From: an uncultured Oscillospiraceae bacterium
Lineage (GTDB): Bacteria; Bacillota; Clostridia; Oscillospirales; Oscillospiraceae
Length of the DNA: 64,000 bases
Direction: 5' to 3'
NCBI GenBank assembly: GCA_949935795.1
Contig: CATLFX010000006.1
Location: 1 to 64,000 of the forward strand
Shown here: positions 54,271 through 63,991 of the stretch, piece after piece
How the letters are laid out: each line of letters starts with the position of its first letter
Position numbering within the stretch: the stretch's first letter is position 1
Program-made: the position numbers and the translations under genes
The notes under the pieces: model-generated
What the model was told of the DNA's origin: nothing
What the model saw: only the letters and a program-made list of their open reading frames with translations
The model's database searches: none

Positions 54271-54443
54271 TCTACGGTACGGAAAACGCAGAACGGCGGC
54301 GAGGAGGCTCACACCCCCCCGCCGCCATCCTGTTCCGCCGGTATCATCATACCAGTTCAAAAGGGGGCACGCAATATGGTCCATCTGCTTTTGGCCGCCA
54401 TGGTGGTCACTCACGAGGCCCTGCTGCGCCGCTGCGGCTGAAC

Positions 54444-56300
54444 TCAGCCGCCCTGCTCCAGCAGCTCCAGCAGCCCCTCCCCCGTCAGGTCCAGGGCCTC
54501 AATATCATAGCGGTTCATGGCCCGAAGGGTCTGGGGCAGGCCCTTCACCAGGGTGTTCACCCCTGGGATGGTGGTGACGGTGGCGTAGAAGCCCTCCCGG
54601 GCCAGCAGAATCTCGCTGAGGGGGGAGCACTGGCCGTAGGGATAGGCCAGGATATCCACCGAATGGCCCAGGGCGGGCTCCACCACCTCCCGGAACTGGG
54701 CGCAGTCCCCCTGAAGGAAGGCCACATAGTCCTTTTCGCTCTCGTCCTCCCGCTGGAGGACGCCGTGGCGGATAGGGTCCGGGTCCCGGTCCTTCACCTC
54801 GTGGATGTTGTAGCCGTGGCTGCCGATGGTAACCAGGCCGGTGTCCTCCAGCTCCCTGGCCTGCTCCGCCGTGAAGTGGGGAGTCATGGCCACGCCGGTG
54901 TCCTTATAGGTGTCCTTGCCCACCGAGCAGCCGATGACATAGATGGCGGCTTTCATGCCGTATTTTTCCAAAATGGGCAGGCCGGTCTCCAGATTGCTGG
55001 TATAGCCGTCGTCAAAGGTAATTACCACCGGGCGGTCCGGCAGCTCCTTTCCCTCCTCCACGTAGGCCCGCAGGTCGGCCATGGTGACGGAGGTGTACCC
55101 CGCCCCTTTCAGCGCCGCCAAATGCTCGTCCAGCCGCTCCCCGGACACCGTGTCCTCCGACAGGTGGTGGTACATCAGGATGGGCACCTGAGCGGTATAG
55201 GGCTGGTCCTCCGCCTGGGCGCTGGCCCTCTCCAGCTGGACGGAGCCGTTGTCCGCCGTGCGGTACACGCCGAAGTCCTTGGGATAGTATGCCGAGCTGT
55301 CCTCAAACATCCGGGCCAGCATCATATCCCCCACAGCGGTGCGGAACCGGGCGGGATCGTAGAAATACCGTGGGTCTTGGCTCACCGAGCCCGCAGTGAA
55401 ATCCCAGCAGGGGGTTACCCGGGCCAGGGTGGCCAGAAATTCCTCCACTTCAGCCCTGGAAAACCGGTCCAGATAACCGCCATAGACCGGGGCCGCCACC
55501 ACCACCAGGTCCACCCCTCTTGCCTCACACAGGATGCGAATGGCGGCGACGCTATTGGCGCACTCTCCTTTATAAACCAGCGGGGCGGCCTCGGGCAGGT
55601 CGGTAAAAGCGGGGTTCTGGGTCAGGTAACCCTCCAGCCCCGCCGCGCCGATGGCCTCCACATCACGGGCGCAGTAGTCGACGGCCCCGGTGGCGGCGTC
55701 AAACACGTCAAAGGAGTTGGGAATCACGCTGTCCGTGCCCATCCGTTTCAGCTTGCTCAGGCTGTAGCGGGGGTTTGCAAACAGATAGCGGAGATAAAAG
55801 CCCACCGGGGAGGCGCCTCGGTCCAGCTGCCAGGGCAGGGCGCTGGTGACGGCCTGCCCGCCTCCCTGATCGTCCCAGGTCCGGGCGCTGTCCACCGTCA
55901 CATTGAGCACCAGGTGCTTGACCTCGTAATTTTCAATGAGCCAGAAGATATAGCGCCGTATCTCCTCCATATTCTGGGTGTTCAGGGTCAGGTTGTAGAA
56001 TTTGGCATCAAAGTATTTGTTCAACGACTCCGTGGACCAGGCCCCGGCGGAGGGCCCGCCGATGACGTAGGAGTCGAACTCCTCATGGTGCTGCCCCAGG
56101 TAGGAGAATTTGGCGGTCTGAGGGTTTCTGGTCATATCGTAGGACCACCAGCCCAGCAGCCGGTCGCCGAACACCCCGAAGGGGTCCACGATCAGGTTGA
56201 GCAGCGTCCAGCCCGCCAGGCAGGCCGCCGCCAGCGCTCCCAGCACGATGGCCGCCGTTTTCAAGGGGCTGGGCTTCCTCCGTTGTCTCTGATCAGCCAT
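54444..56300 (-). CDS. N-terminal TM plus uncharacterised (SGNH/DltD-like?) domain fused to C-terminal polysaccharide deacetylase
   Basis: C-term VPILMYHHLSEDTVSG...RPVVITFDDGYTSNLETGLPILEKYGMKAAIYVIG...LAYPYGQ; N-term YVIGGPSAGAWSTESLNKYFDAKFYNLTLNTQNMEEIRRYIFWLIENYEVKHLVLN. Confidence 0.85.
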   Translation of the reverse strand: MADQRQRRKPSPLKTAAIVLGALAAACLAGWTLLNLIVDPFGVFGDRLLGWWSYDMTRNPQTAKFSYLGQHHEEFDSYVIGGPSAGAWSTESLNKYFDAKFYNLTLNTQNMEEIRRYIFWLIENYEVKHLVLNVTVDSARTWDDQGGGQAVTSALPWQLDRGASPVGFYLRYLFANPRYSLSKLKRMGTDSVIPNSFDVFDAATGAVDYCARDVEAIGAAGLEGYLTQNPAFTDLPEAAPLVYKGECANSVAAIRILCEARGVDLVVVAAPVYGGYLDRFSRAEVEEFLATLARVTPCWDFTAGSVSQDPRYFYDPARFRTAVGDMMLARMFEDSSAYYPKDFGVYRTADNGSVQLERASAQAEDQPYTAQVPILMYHHLSEDTVSGERLDEHLAALKGAGYTSVTMADLRAYVEEGKELPDRPVVITFDDGYTSNLETGLPILEKYGMKAAIYVIGCSVGKDTYKDTGVAMTPHFTAEQARELEDTGLVTIGSHGYNIHEVKDRDPDPIRHGVLQREDESEKDYVAFLQGDCAQFREVVEPALGHSVDILAYPYGQCSPLSEILLAREGFYATVTTIPGVNTLVKGLPQTLRAMNRYDIEALDLTGEGLLELLEQGG

Positions 56301-56430
56301 TTGTGTCTCCCCCTTATGTCCAAAAATTGATATCCAGGTTTCCGTCACAATTTGCAGGAATCGTGTCATTTTACCATGCCGTCATTTTTCTGTCAATCCG
56401 ATGGGCGGCGCAGGCATTGAAAATAACGGA

Positions 56431-56477
56431 AAGCGGCGGCGGAGCCGGTTTTGGCTCCGCCGCCGCTTATTTTCCGC
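56431..56477. terminator. Strong hairpin downstream of serine recombinase
   Basis: AAAGCGGCGGCGGAGCCGGTTTTGGCTCCGCCGCCGCTTATTTTCC. Confidence 0.65.
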
Positions 56478-56499
56478 GAAACGGGGAATGCTGAGATGG

Positions 56500-58170
56500 T
56501 TACTTCAGGCCGTTCTCGTAGGCCTCGATCATCTTCTTGAACGTGTGACCCGTACGACGTTTAAGATTGGTGAGGTATTTGTCCGTGGTCTCGCCGGTGA
56601 AAATCTTGATCTGGAGGCGCATGGCCCCGTCCTCCTCGGGGGTCACAAAGATCTTGTCGATGTATTTGTCCACAAACTCTTTGTTGACGATGCCTTGGGC
56701 GGCGTCCCGCTCGGCCTCCCGGAGCACCCGGCGGATGGTGTCGATGTGCTTTTTGAACTCCGCCTTGGACAGCTGCTGCTGTTCCAGGTCATAGATCTGC
56801 CACTGGGCCTGGTCGATCTCCCGGTCGCACTCCTTGTTCATGGACAGGAAATCTTGGTCGGACAGCTGGCCCGCCGCGTTGTAGCCCAGCAGCTTGCTCT
56901 TCTTCTTCTGGGACAGCTCCACCTGCTGACGCAGGGCGTCGAGCTGTCGGGTCAGCTCTCCCCCGTCCTCCAGGGATCTGTACATCTCGATATATTCCTC
57001 TATCAGCGCCTCGGCGTTTGCCTCCGTCTCCCGGAACACCTCGAACAGCAGGGGTTTCAGTTCCTCCTCGTAGATCGCCACGGAGGCGCAGGAGTCCGCG
57101 CCGTTTTTGATCTTGCCGGAGCACACCCACTTGCTGTTTTTGTTCCCCGCCCGGTCCTTGGACTCCCGGCGGTAGTAGGCCGCGCCGCAGTGGGTGCAGA
57201 ACAGCTTTCCCGTCAAGAGGTTGGCGTGGTTGCAGATGCCCTGGCGGTTTTTCACGTCCTCGCTCCGCTTTTTGAGAACGGCGTTGGCCTGGTCCCACAG
57301 CTCCTCCTCCACGATGGCGGGGACGATCTCCCCTGTCTCGTCCTTGAACATCACCCACTCCTCCGGGGGGAGGAATTTCTGCTTTTTGGTGAACAGGTCG
57401 ATGACCTTCACCTTGTTACCCACGTAATAGCCTTTGTATTTGGGGTTGGAGATCATCCCGGACATGGTGGTGTGGGCGATCTTTTTGCCGTTGTGGTTGC
57501 GGTAGCCCTTCCCCCAGAACAGCGTTTCGATCTGCTTCATGGAGTATTCCCCGGTGGCGTACAGCTCGAACAGCTCCCGCACCATGGGGGCCTCTTCCTC
57601 GTCGATGACCAGCCGCCCCTTGTCCTTCTGATATCCGAAAATGCGGTTGTTGCCCAGCACCACGCTGTTTTTGATGGCCTGGGCATGGCCGAACTTCACC
57701 CGGCTGGACAGCTTGCGCAGCTCGTCCTGGGCGATGCCGGACATAATGGTCAGGCGCAGCTCGCTGTCCTCGTCGAAGGTGTTGATGTTGTCGTTCTGGA
57801 AGAATACACCCACGCCCGCCCCCAGCAGCTCCCGGGTATAGAGGATGGAGTCCAGCGTATTTCGGGCAAAACGGGTGATCTCCTTGGTGATGATGAGGTC
57901 AAAGAGGTCCGCCCTGCCGTCCTCCACCATGCGGTGGAAATTCTCCCGCTTCTTGGTGGTGGCGGCGGACAGGCCCTCGTCAATGTAGCCCTCCACATAC
58001 TCCCAGGCGGGGTTTTTGCGGATGAACTCCTCGTAGTAGGATATCTGATTGCCCAGGGAGTTGAGCTGTTCGTCGCTTTCGGAGGACACCCGGGCATAGA
58101 AAGTCACCCGGAGGGGGATGTCGTATATGCTCCTGGTCTTGAGCTGCTGGCGTACGGTGTGTATGTCCAT
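56500..58170 (-). CDS. Large serine recombinase/integrase
   Basis: VTFYARVSSESDEQLNSLGNQISYYEEFI; zinc CTHCGAAYYRRESKDRAGNKNSKWVCSGK; coiled-coil C-terminus. Confidence 0.95.
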   Translation of the reverse strand: MDIHTVRQQLKTRSIYDIPLRVTFYARVSSESDEQLNSLGNQISYYEEFIRKNPAWEYVEGYIDEGLSAATTKKRENFHRMVEDGRADLFDLIITKEITRFARNTLDSILYTRELLGAGVGVFFQNDNINTFDEDSELRLTIMSGIAQDELRKLSSRVKFGHAQAIKNSVVLGNNRIFGYQKDKGRLVIDEEEAPMVRELFELYATGEYSMKQIETLFWGKGYRNHNGKKIAHTTMSGMISNPKYKGYYVGNKVKVIDLFTKKQKFLPPEEWVMFKDETGEIVPAIVEEELWDQANAVLKKRSEDVKNRQGICNHANLLTGKLFCTHCGAAYYRRESKDRAGNKNSKWVCSGKIKNGADSCASVAIYEEELKPLLFEVFRETEANAEALIEEYIEMYRSLEDGGELTRQLDALRQQVELSQKKKSKLLGYNAAGQLSDQDFLSMNKECDREIDQAQWQIYDLEQQQLSKAEFKKHIDTIRRVLREAERDAAQGIVNKEFVDKYIDKIFVTPEEDGAMRLQIKIFTGETTDKYLTNLKRRTGHTFKKMIEAYENGLK

Positions 58171-58547
58171 CGCGGGTCCTCCAAAGTTCGTTTTATCATG
58201 ATTATTATAGCAGTAGTTTTTCTAAAATGCAAGTGCTGTGCCGTCTTTGCGTCAACCCTTCCGATATGGCAAAATAGATTCAGCAAAGCCTTTCACAGAG
58301 CACTATCATCTCTCAACGCTGCGGCCAAACGATCAAAGGACCGAAATCGAACGGCATTCCCGCTCTGCAATTACCAAAGCGGGGCAGCCTGGCCTCACTG
58401 CTCTACGGAACTGTTGAATACTGACGATGTATTTTTTGATCCGCAAGCGGACAAGATAATACGGAAGCCGTGCCGGCCATGGCATCAACCGTTTCCAAGC
58501 AGATCCCAAGTACATATTATAACTGAAACGGCACGGGGGAAAGCCAT

Positions 58548-58694
58548 ATGTCCACGATCCTTACGAAAGAACAGGCCGCCCGGCAGATCTGGCTGCTTTA
58601 TTTCAACCGGACATTGCTGGAACGGGGCGTCATCACAGAAAAGCAGCACAACCAGATGAAAGTGAAGATCCTGAGTCAGCCCGGCAGCGGCTGA
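58548..58694 (+). CDS. 48-aa SHOCT-like small protein divergent from recombinase (not in ORF track)
   Basis: MSTILTKEQAARQIWLLYFNRTLLERGVITEKQHNQMKVKILSQPGSG; RBS-like GGGGGAAAG. Confidence 0.75.
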   Translation: MSTILTKEQAARQIWLLYFNRTLLERGVITEKQHNQMKVKILSQPGSG

Positions 58695-58710
58695 GCTCCG
58701 AACTCATGGC

Positions 58711-58753
58711 AAAAGGCGCCGCCTGTGCAATACCGGACACAGGCGGCGCTTTG
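58711..58753 (+). terminator. Terminator after small ORF
   Basis: AAAGGCGCCGCCTGTG...CACAGGCGGCGCTTTGC hairpin. Confidence 0.65.
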
Positions 58754-58897
58754 CTGCTGCTCTGCACTTTTTTGCTGTGGGCCAGCCGCTTAAACCTGAA
58801 ATTATATGAAATTGTAAGAAAACGCCGAAGAAATTTTGTCGTTTTTGAGCGGGGGGGTGTAACAACAATCAGGTGCTGCCTTGCTCGAAAAGAGTGT

Positions 58898-59653
58898 TTA
58901 CGATTTGCTGTTTCTGTTGCGGACAAACACTTGGGTGCCCTGGTATTTGGCGTTGTGCCGTTCGTCGATCTCGAAGCCGTCCAGGGCGGCGATGAATTTG
59001 GACAATTTCGCGTATCCATAGTTGCGAGAATCGAAATCCGGCTGTTTTTTGATGAGCAGAGTTCCCAGGTCGCCCAGGTAGGCGTAGCCGTCCTCGTCGG
59101 CCAGGTCCTCCACCGACTGGGCAATGAGCTCCTGAACGGTGAGGGCGGGGGACTCTGCGGGAGAGGTTTTCTTTTTGGCGCTCTTCCCCGCTGGAGCGGA
59201 GGGCTCCGGCTTTTCCGCAGCCTTCAGCGACTCGATGTACACGAACTTGTCACAGGCCACAATGAAGGGTTTGGGGGTTTTCTTCTCTCCCATGCCGTAC
59301 ACCTTCATCCCCGCCTCCCGCAGCCGGGTGGCCAGCCGGGTGAAATCGCTGTCGCTGCTCACCAGCACAAAGCCGCCGCAGTTGCCGGAGTACAGGATGT
59401 CCATGGCGTCGATGATCATGGCGGAGTCGGTGGCGTTTTTGCCGGTGGTGTAGCTGTACTGCTGGAAGGGGGTGATGGCGTGCTCCAGCAGCAGGGGCTT
59501 CCAGCTGCCCATGTTGGGGGCGGTCCAGTCGCCGTAGATGCGCTTGATGGTGGCCGAGCCGTATACCGCCACCTCCGCCATGATCTCCCGCAGGGCGGTG
59601 CGGGGGGCGTTGTCCGCGTCGATGAGGACGGCAAGGCGAAGTTCGCTTTCCAT
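58898..59653 (-). CDS. NYN domain (LabA/Limkain-like) protein with C-terminal OST-HTH/LOTUS-like domain
   Basis: LRLAVLIDADNAPRTALREIMAEVAVYGSATIKRIYGDW, DSAMIIDAMDIL, LVSSDSDFTRLATRLREAG; C-term YLGDLGTLLIKKQPDFDSRNYGYAKLSKFIAALDGFEI. Confidence 0.92.
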   Translation of the reverse strand: MESELRLAVLIDADNAPRTALREIMAEVAVYGSATIKRIYGDWTAPNMGSWKPLLLEHAITPFQQYSYTTGKNATDSAMIIDAMDILYSGNCGGFVLVSSDSDFTRLATRLREAGMKVYGMGEKKTPKPFIVACDKFVYIESLKAAEKPEPSAPAGKSAKKKTSPAESPALTVQELIAQSVEDLADEDGYAYLGDLGTLLIKKQPDFDSRNYGYAKLSKFIAALDGFEIDERHNAKYQGTQVFVRNRNSKS

Positions 59654-59874
59654 GTCGGTTCTCCTTTGAATGTGTTGATATAGTATATCACATATGGGAG
59701 GGAAAGGCCAGGGCAAAAAGACTCGTAAAATGGGACGTGTCCGGGCCTTTGTAAAAAACAGCCCCGCCGCGGAGGGACAGACGGCACATACCTGATCCCT
59801 CAACGGCGGGGTTTGGTCTTTAAAATGGTTATTGGATGGTATCCTGTTTCTGCCCTGACGCTGCCGCCCGCTGC

Positions 59875-61560
59875 TTATTCAGCGGAGATCATATAGTAGT
59901 AGACGGGCTGGCCGCCGGACAGCAGGGTGATTTCGGCGCTGGGACACGCCTTCTGGAAAATGGACAGCGCCTCGTTGGCCTGGTCCTCGGTCACGTCCTC
60001 GCCGTAGAAGATGCTGATGAATTCGGCGTTCTGCTGGCTGTCCGCCTTGGCCAGCCGTTCCAGCAGGGAGCCGATAGCCCGGTCAGTGCCGAACAGCTGG
60101 CCCTCCGCCAGGGCCATGTAGTCTCCCTCGTGGATGTCGAAGCCGTCGAAGTCGGAGTCCCGGGCGGCGTAGGTGACCTCGGAGGTGCGCACGTTCTTCC
60201 GGGCCTCCTCCATGGCGGCGGCGTTGGCCTCGGTGTCCGCCTCCGGGTCCAGCACCAGCATGGCGGAGATGCCCTGGGGCACGGTGCGGGTGGGCACCAC
60301 CACCACCTCTTTGCCCTCGATGAGGCCCACGCACTGTTGGGCGGCCATGATGATGTTCTTGTTGTTGGGCAGGACAAACACCACCTCGGCGGGGGTGCGG
60401 GCGATCTCCCGCAGGATGTCCTCGGTGGAGGGGTTCATGGTCTGGCCGCCGGAGATGATCCCGTCCACCCCCAGGTCGCGGAAGACGGAGGCCATGCCCT
60501 CGCCGGCGCTGACCGCCACCACGCCGTACTTCTTTTCCGGGGCGGCGATGGCCTCCCCCTGGGCCTCCTGGGCCTCCAGCTCGGCCTCAATTTGCTCCAG
60601 GTCGTCAGTGCTCTGGGCCTGCTTGCCCGCGGCCAGCTCCTCGGCCTGGGTGCGCATGTTCTCGATCTTGGCCAGCTCCAGGGTGCCGTACTTCTGGGCC
60701 TCGGACAGGGCCGCGCCGGGGATGTCGGTGTGGACGTGGACCTTGAAGGCCTCGTCGTCCTCGCCGATGACCAGGCTGTCGCCGATGCTGTTCAGGTAGG
60801 AGCGGAAGGGCTCGATGGACTTGTTGGCGGTCTTGCGGACGATAAACACCGTGTCAAAGGTGAAGGTGATGTCCTCCTCGGACAGGGCGGCAAAGTCGGC
60901 GGACTCCTTCACGGGCAGGGAGTCGTCCTCCTCGGCGGGGACGGGCAGGCCCCGCAGCTCGTCCAGCATGCCCTGGAGGATGGTGAGGAAGCCTTTGCCC
61001 CCCGCGTCCACCACCCCGGCTTTTTTCAGCACCGGGTTCTGGTTCACCGTGTCGGCCAGGGCAACCTGTCCCTGGTTGATGGCGGCCTCCAGCACCGCCT
61101 CCACGCTGTTGTGCTCCTGGGCGGCCTCGGAGGCCTTGGCGGCGGCCAGCCGGGACACGGTGAGAATGGTGCCCTCGGCGGGCTTCATCACCGCCTTGTA
61201 GGCGGCGGACACGCCCTCATTGAGGGCGGCGGCGAACGCCACGCCGTCCGCCTCGTCCTTCTCCTTGAAGCCCTTGGACACCCCCCGGAACAACAGGGAC
61301 AAAATCACGCCGGAGTTTCCCCGAGCTCCCCGGAGCAGGGCGGAGGCGTTGATGGAGGCCGCTTTGCCGATGGACTGGGCGGGCTTCTTTTTCGCCTCGG
61401 CGGCGGCGGTGCCGATGGTGAGGGACATATTGGTGCCGGTGTCCCCGTCGGGGACGGGGAACACGTTCAGATCGTTGATGGCCTGCTTCTGGGCGTTGAT
61501 GGAGGCGGAGCCGTGGATGACCATGCGCTGGAACAGCGCGCCGTCAATGATATCTACCAT
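59875..61560 (-). CDS. DAK2 domain/DegV-like fusion protein (YloV/FakA-like)
   Basis: INDLNVFPVPDGDTGTNMSLTI, LLRGARGNSGVILS; C-terminal GEDVTEDQANEALSIFQKACPSAEITLLSGGQPVYYYMISAE. Confidence 0.94.
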   Translation of the reverse strand: MVDIIDGALFQRMVIHGSASINAQKQAINDLNVFPVPDGDTGTNMSLTIGTAAAEAKKKPAQSIGKAASINASALLRGARGNSGVILSLLFRGVSKGFKEKDEADGVAFAAALNEGVSAAYKAVMKPAEGTILTVSRLAAAKASEAAQEHNSVEAVLEAAINQGQVALADTVNQNPVLKKAGVVDAGGKGFLTILQGMLDELRGLPVPAEEDDSLPVKESADFAALSEEDITFTFDTVFIVRKTANKSIEPFRSYLNSIGDSLVIGEDDEAFKVHVHTDIPGAALSEAQKYGTLELAKIENMRTQAEELAAGKQAQSTDDLEQIEAELEAQEAQGEAIAAPEKKYGVVAVSAGEGMASVFRDLGVDGIISGGQTMNPSTEDILREIARTPAEVVFVLPNNKNIIMAAQQCVGLIEGKEVVVVPTRTVPQGISAMLVLDPEADTEANAAAMEEARKNVRTSEVTYAARDSDFDGFDIHEGDYMALAEGQLFGTDRAIGSLLERLAKADSQQNAEFISIFYGEDVTEDQANEALSIFQKACPSAEITLLSGGQPVYYYMISAE

Positions 61561-61589
61561 AGTCGGAAGTCCTCTCTTTCTGGGCCGGG

Positions 61590-61940
61590 TTAACCGATCA
61601 CCATGGAATCCACGCAGACGTTGACGCTGCGCACCTCCACCCCGGTGAGGCGGTGGACGTTATATTTCACTTCGTTCTGGATGGACTCGCCCACCGCCAT
61701 CAGGTTCACCCCGTTGTCCACGATAATATGGAGGTCGATGGAGATGGAGTGGTCGTCGTTGTAGACGATTTTGACGCCCTTGGACATGGACTCCTTGCGC
61801 AGCAGGTGGACCAGGCCGTCAGTTCTGGAGCGGAACGCCATGCCCTTGACGCCGTAGCAGCTGGTGGCCACCGCCCCGGTGAGGTTGGAGTACACGTCGC
61901 TGGTGACCCGGACGAGACCCTTTTCAGTTTGTATTTTCAT
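61590..61940 (-). CDS. Asp23/Gls24 family protein
   Basis: VTSDVYSNLTGAVATSCYGVKGMAFR...GVKIVYNDDHSISIDLHIIVDNGVNLMAVGESIQNEVKYNVHRLTGVEVRSVNVCVD. Confidence 0.92.
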   Translation of the reverse strand: MKIQTEKGLVRVTSDVYSNLTGAVATSCYGVKGMAFRSRTDGLVHLLRKESMSKGVKIVYNDDHSISIDLHIIVDNGVNLMAVGESIQNEVKYNVHRLTGVEVRSVNVCVDSMVIG

Positions 61941-62218
61941 GGGAACCTTCCTTTCTTTACCTGCAAGAGGGTTGCCTTCCAATTTTGCTATCCTATTGTA
62001 TTCCATTTCCGCTGAAAATACAAGTCTGTTTTCTCACCGCGGGTTTGGGCTTTTCCGCCGCTTTTTTAGATAAATAGACCAAAAAGGCGTTCCGGCGGCC
62101 CGTGGACGGCGTTCCGGCGGGCTTCTTTTGCTTGCGCGGAGGGAAAAGACCTGCTATAATATCCCTGTTTATCGGACTGTATTTTTGCTAGGATGTGGGG
62201 TGAAAGGAGGGGTTGGCC

Positions 62219-63265
62219 ATGGCCAAGAGCGCCAATCAGAAACGGAAGCTCCTGCTGCTGGCCAAGCTGCTGCTGGAGCGCAGCGACGACGAGCACCCGT
62301 TGACCCGGCAGGAGATGCAGGAGGAGCTGAGCCTGTGGGGGCTGAGTGCCGAGCGCAAAACCATTTATGACGATATGGACCAGCTCAGGGAGCTGGGGCT
62401 GGACGTGCAGTCCCGCCGGGGGCGGAACGGGGGCTGGTACATCGGGGCCAGGGACTTCGAGCTGGCCGAGCTGAAACTGCTGGTGGACGCGGTGCAGTCC
62501 AGCCGGTTTCTCACCAGGCGCAAAAGCGAAGCGCTGATCCACAAGCTGGAGGGGCTGACCAGCGTCTATCAGGCCCGGCAGCTCCAGCGGCAGGTGTACG
62601 TGGACCGGCGGGTCAAAACCATGAACGAGAGCATCTTCTATAACGTGGACAAGCTCCAGGGGGCCATTGCGGTCAATAAGGTGGTGTCTTTCCGCTATTT
62701 TGAGTACAATATCCAGCGGGAGCGGGTGTTCCGCCGGGAGGGGGGCCGGTACAAGCTGACCCCCTACGGCCTCATCTGGGACAGCGAGAACTACTATCTG
62801 GCAGGATGGGACGAGCTGCACCAGGAGGTGCGCCACTACCGGGTGGACAAGATGTCGGACATCGTGGTCTCCCAGACGGAGGGCCATCCCCGGGGAAAGT
62901 GGACGGCGGAGGGCTATACCCGGAAGCACTTCGGCATGTTCTCCGGCAGGCCCTGCCAGCTGCGGCTGCGGTGTGAGAACCGGCTGGCCGGCGTGGTCAT
63001 CGACCGTTTCGGGATGGAGGTATCCCTGGTCCCCGATGGGGACAGCCATTTTACCGCCGCTGTGGACCTGGTGGTCAGCCCGCCCCTGTGGGGGTGGCTG
63101 TTCGGCCTGGGGCCGGGGGTGGAGGTGCTGGGCCCGGACTGGGCGGCGGCGGATTTTGCCGCCCGGCTGGAGCAGGCGGCGGCGCTGTACCGGGGCCGCC
63201 TGTCCGGCTGTGGAGAGGAAAAAAAGACGGAGGAAAAACCGCCGGAGGAGTGCCGGGAGGAATAA
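62219..63265 (+). CDS. HTH/WYL domain transcriptional regulator (TTG alternative start at 62213)
   Basis: KLLLLAKLLLERSDDEHPLTRQEMQEELSLWGLSAERKTIYDDMDQLRELGLDVQ; WYL-like YGLIWDSENYYLAGWDELHQEVRHYRVDKM. Confidence 0.93.
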   Translation: MAKSANQKRKLLLLAKLLLERSDDEHPLTRQEMQEELSLWGLSAERKTIYDDMDQLRELGLDVQSRRGRNGGWYIGARDFELAELKLLVDAVQSSRFLTRRKSEALIHKLEGLTSVYQARQLQRQVYVDRRVKTMNESIFYNVDKLQGAIAVNKVVSFRYFEYNIQRERVFRREGGRYKLTPYGLIWDSENYYLAGWDELHQEVRHYRVDKMSDIVVSQTEGHPRGKWTAEGYTRKHFGMFSGRPCQLRLRCENRLAGVVIDRFGMEVSLVPDGDSHFTAAVDLVVSPPLWGWLFGLGPGVEVLGPDWAAADFAARLEQAAALYRGRLSGCGEEKKTEEKPPEECREE

Positions 63266-63331
63266 CCCGGCCATAAAATGGGAAGACTGTGCCAAAACGG
63301 GGCCGGCGGCCCGAAATTGGAGGGACTTTCC

Positions 63332-63991
63332 ATGGAGCGTACACAGCTGGGACGGGACTATTACGAGCTGGGTCTGTCGCTGGGCAGGCTGGGCACGGTG
63401 CTGATTGGAAGCGGCGGCGGCTCGCTGGCCCGGGCGCTGGCCCGGACGGCGGGGTGCGGCGCGGCGCTGGCCGGGGGCGAGGTGAAATTTCACGACGGGA
63501 CCTGCGCCGCCTGCGGGGCGTGGCTGGCGGGGTACTATGGCGTGCCCGCGGCCCTCTTTGTCCGGCAGGAGGGGGGGCTGGTGGAGCGCCTCCTGCTCAA
63601 TGGCGAGGGAAAACCCTTCACACCCGTTGAGGATCACGGAACGCTTCCCGCCTGTACCGGGGAGTGGGATCTGTTGGCCGGGACGGACTGCGCCTGGGCG
63701 GCCAGCCGGGCGGGGGAGTACCGGGGAGAGCTGGGACCGGCCTGCGCTCAGGGCCCCGCCGCCCTCACCCTGGCTCTGGAGCGGCTGGGCTATCAGGTGT
63801 CCCGCACCCCCGTCCCAGGCGCGCCCCTGTTCGTCAGCGACCGGGAGGGCTTTACGCTGCGGGCGGAGGAGGGAGGCTGGTCCTTCCGCCTCCAAGGGCG
63901 GGACGCTTTGGAGGGGCTGGCGGACTACGTCCGGCGGCCTCAGGCGGTGCCCGCCTTCCGTCCGGGGCAGGGAGGAAAAACGCAGAGTTAA
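63332..63991 (+). CDS. Hypothetical protein
   Basis: Open frame with RBS GGAGGGA; sequence from MERTQLGRDYYELGLSLGRLG; no confidently recognised domain. Confidence 0.6.
   Translation: MERTQLGRDYYELGLSLGRLGTVLIGSGGGSLARALARTAGCGAALAGGEVKFHDGTCAACGAWLAGYYGVPAALFVRQEGGLVERLLLNGEGKPFTPVEDHGTLPACTGEWDLLAGTDCAWAASRAGEYRGELGPACAQGPAALTLALERLGYQVSRTPVPGAPLFVSDREGFTLRAEEGGWSFRLQGRDALEGLADYVRRPQAVPAFRPGQGGKTQS

Noticed and set aside
54376-54441. 21-aa ORF MVHLLLAAMVVTHEALLRRCG, considered as a small hydrophobic toxin-like peptide
   Set aside because: Too short, no convincing RBS or antitoxin RNA; cannot be supported from sequence alone.
56401-58659. 752-aa plus-strand ORF over the recombinase
   Set aside because: Antisense shadow of a clear serine recombinase.
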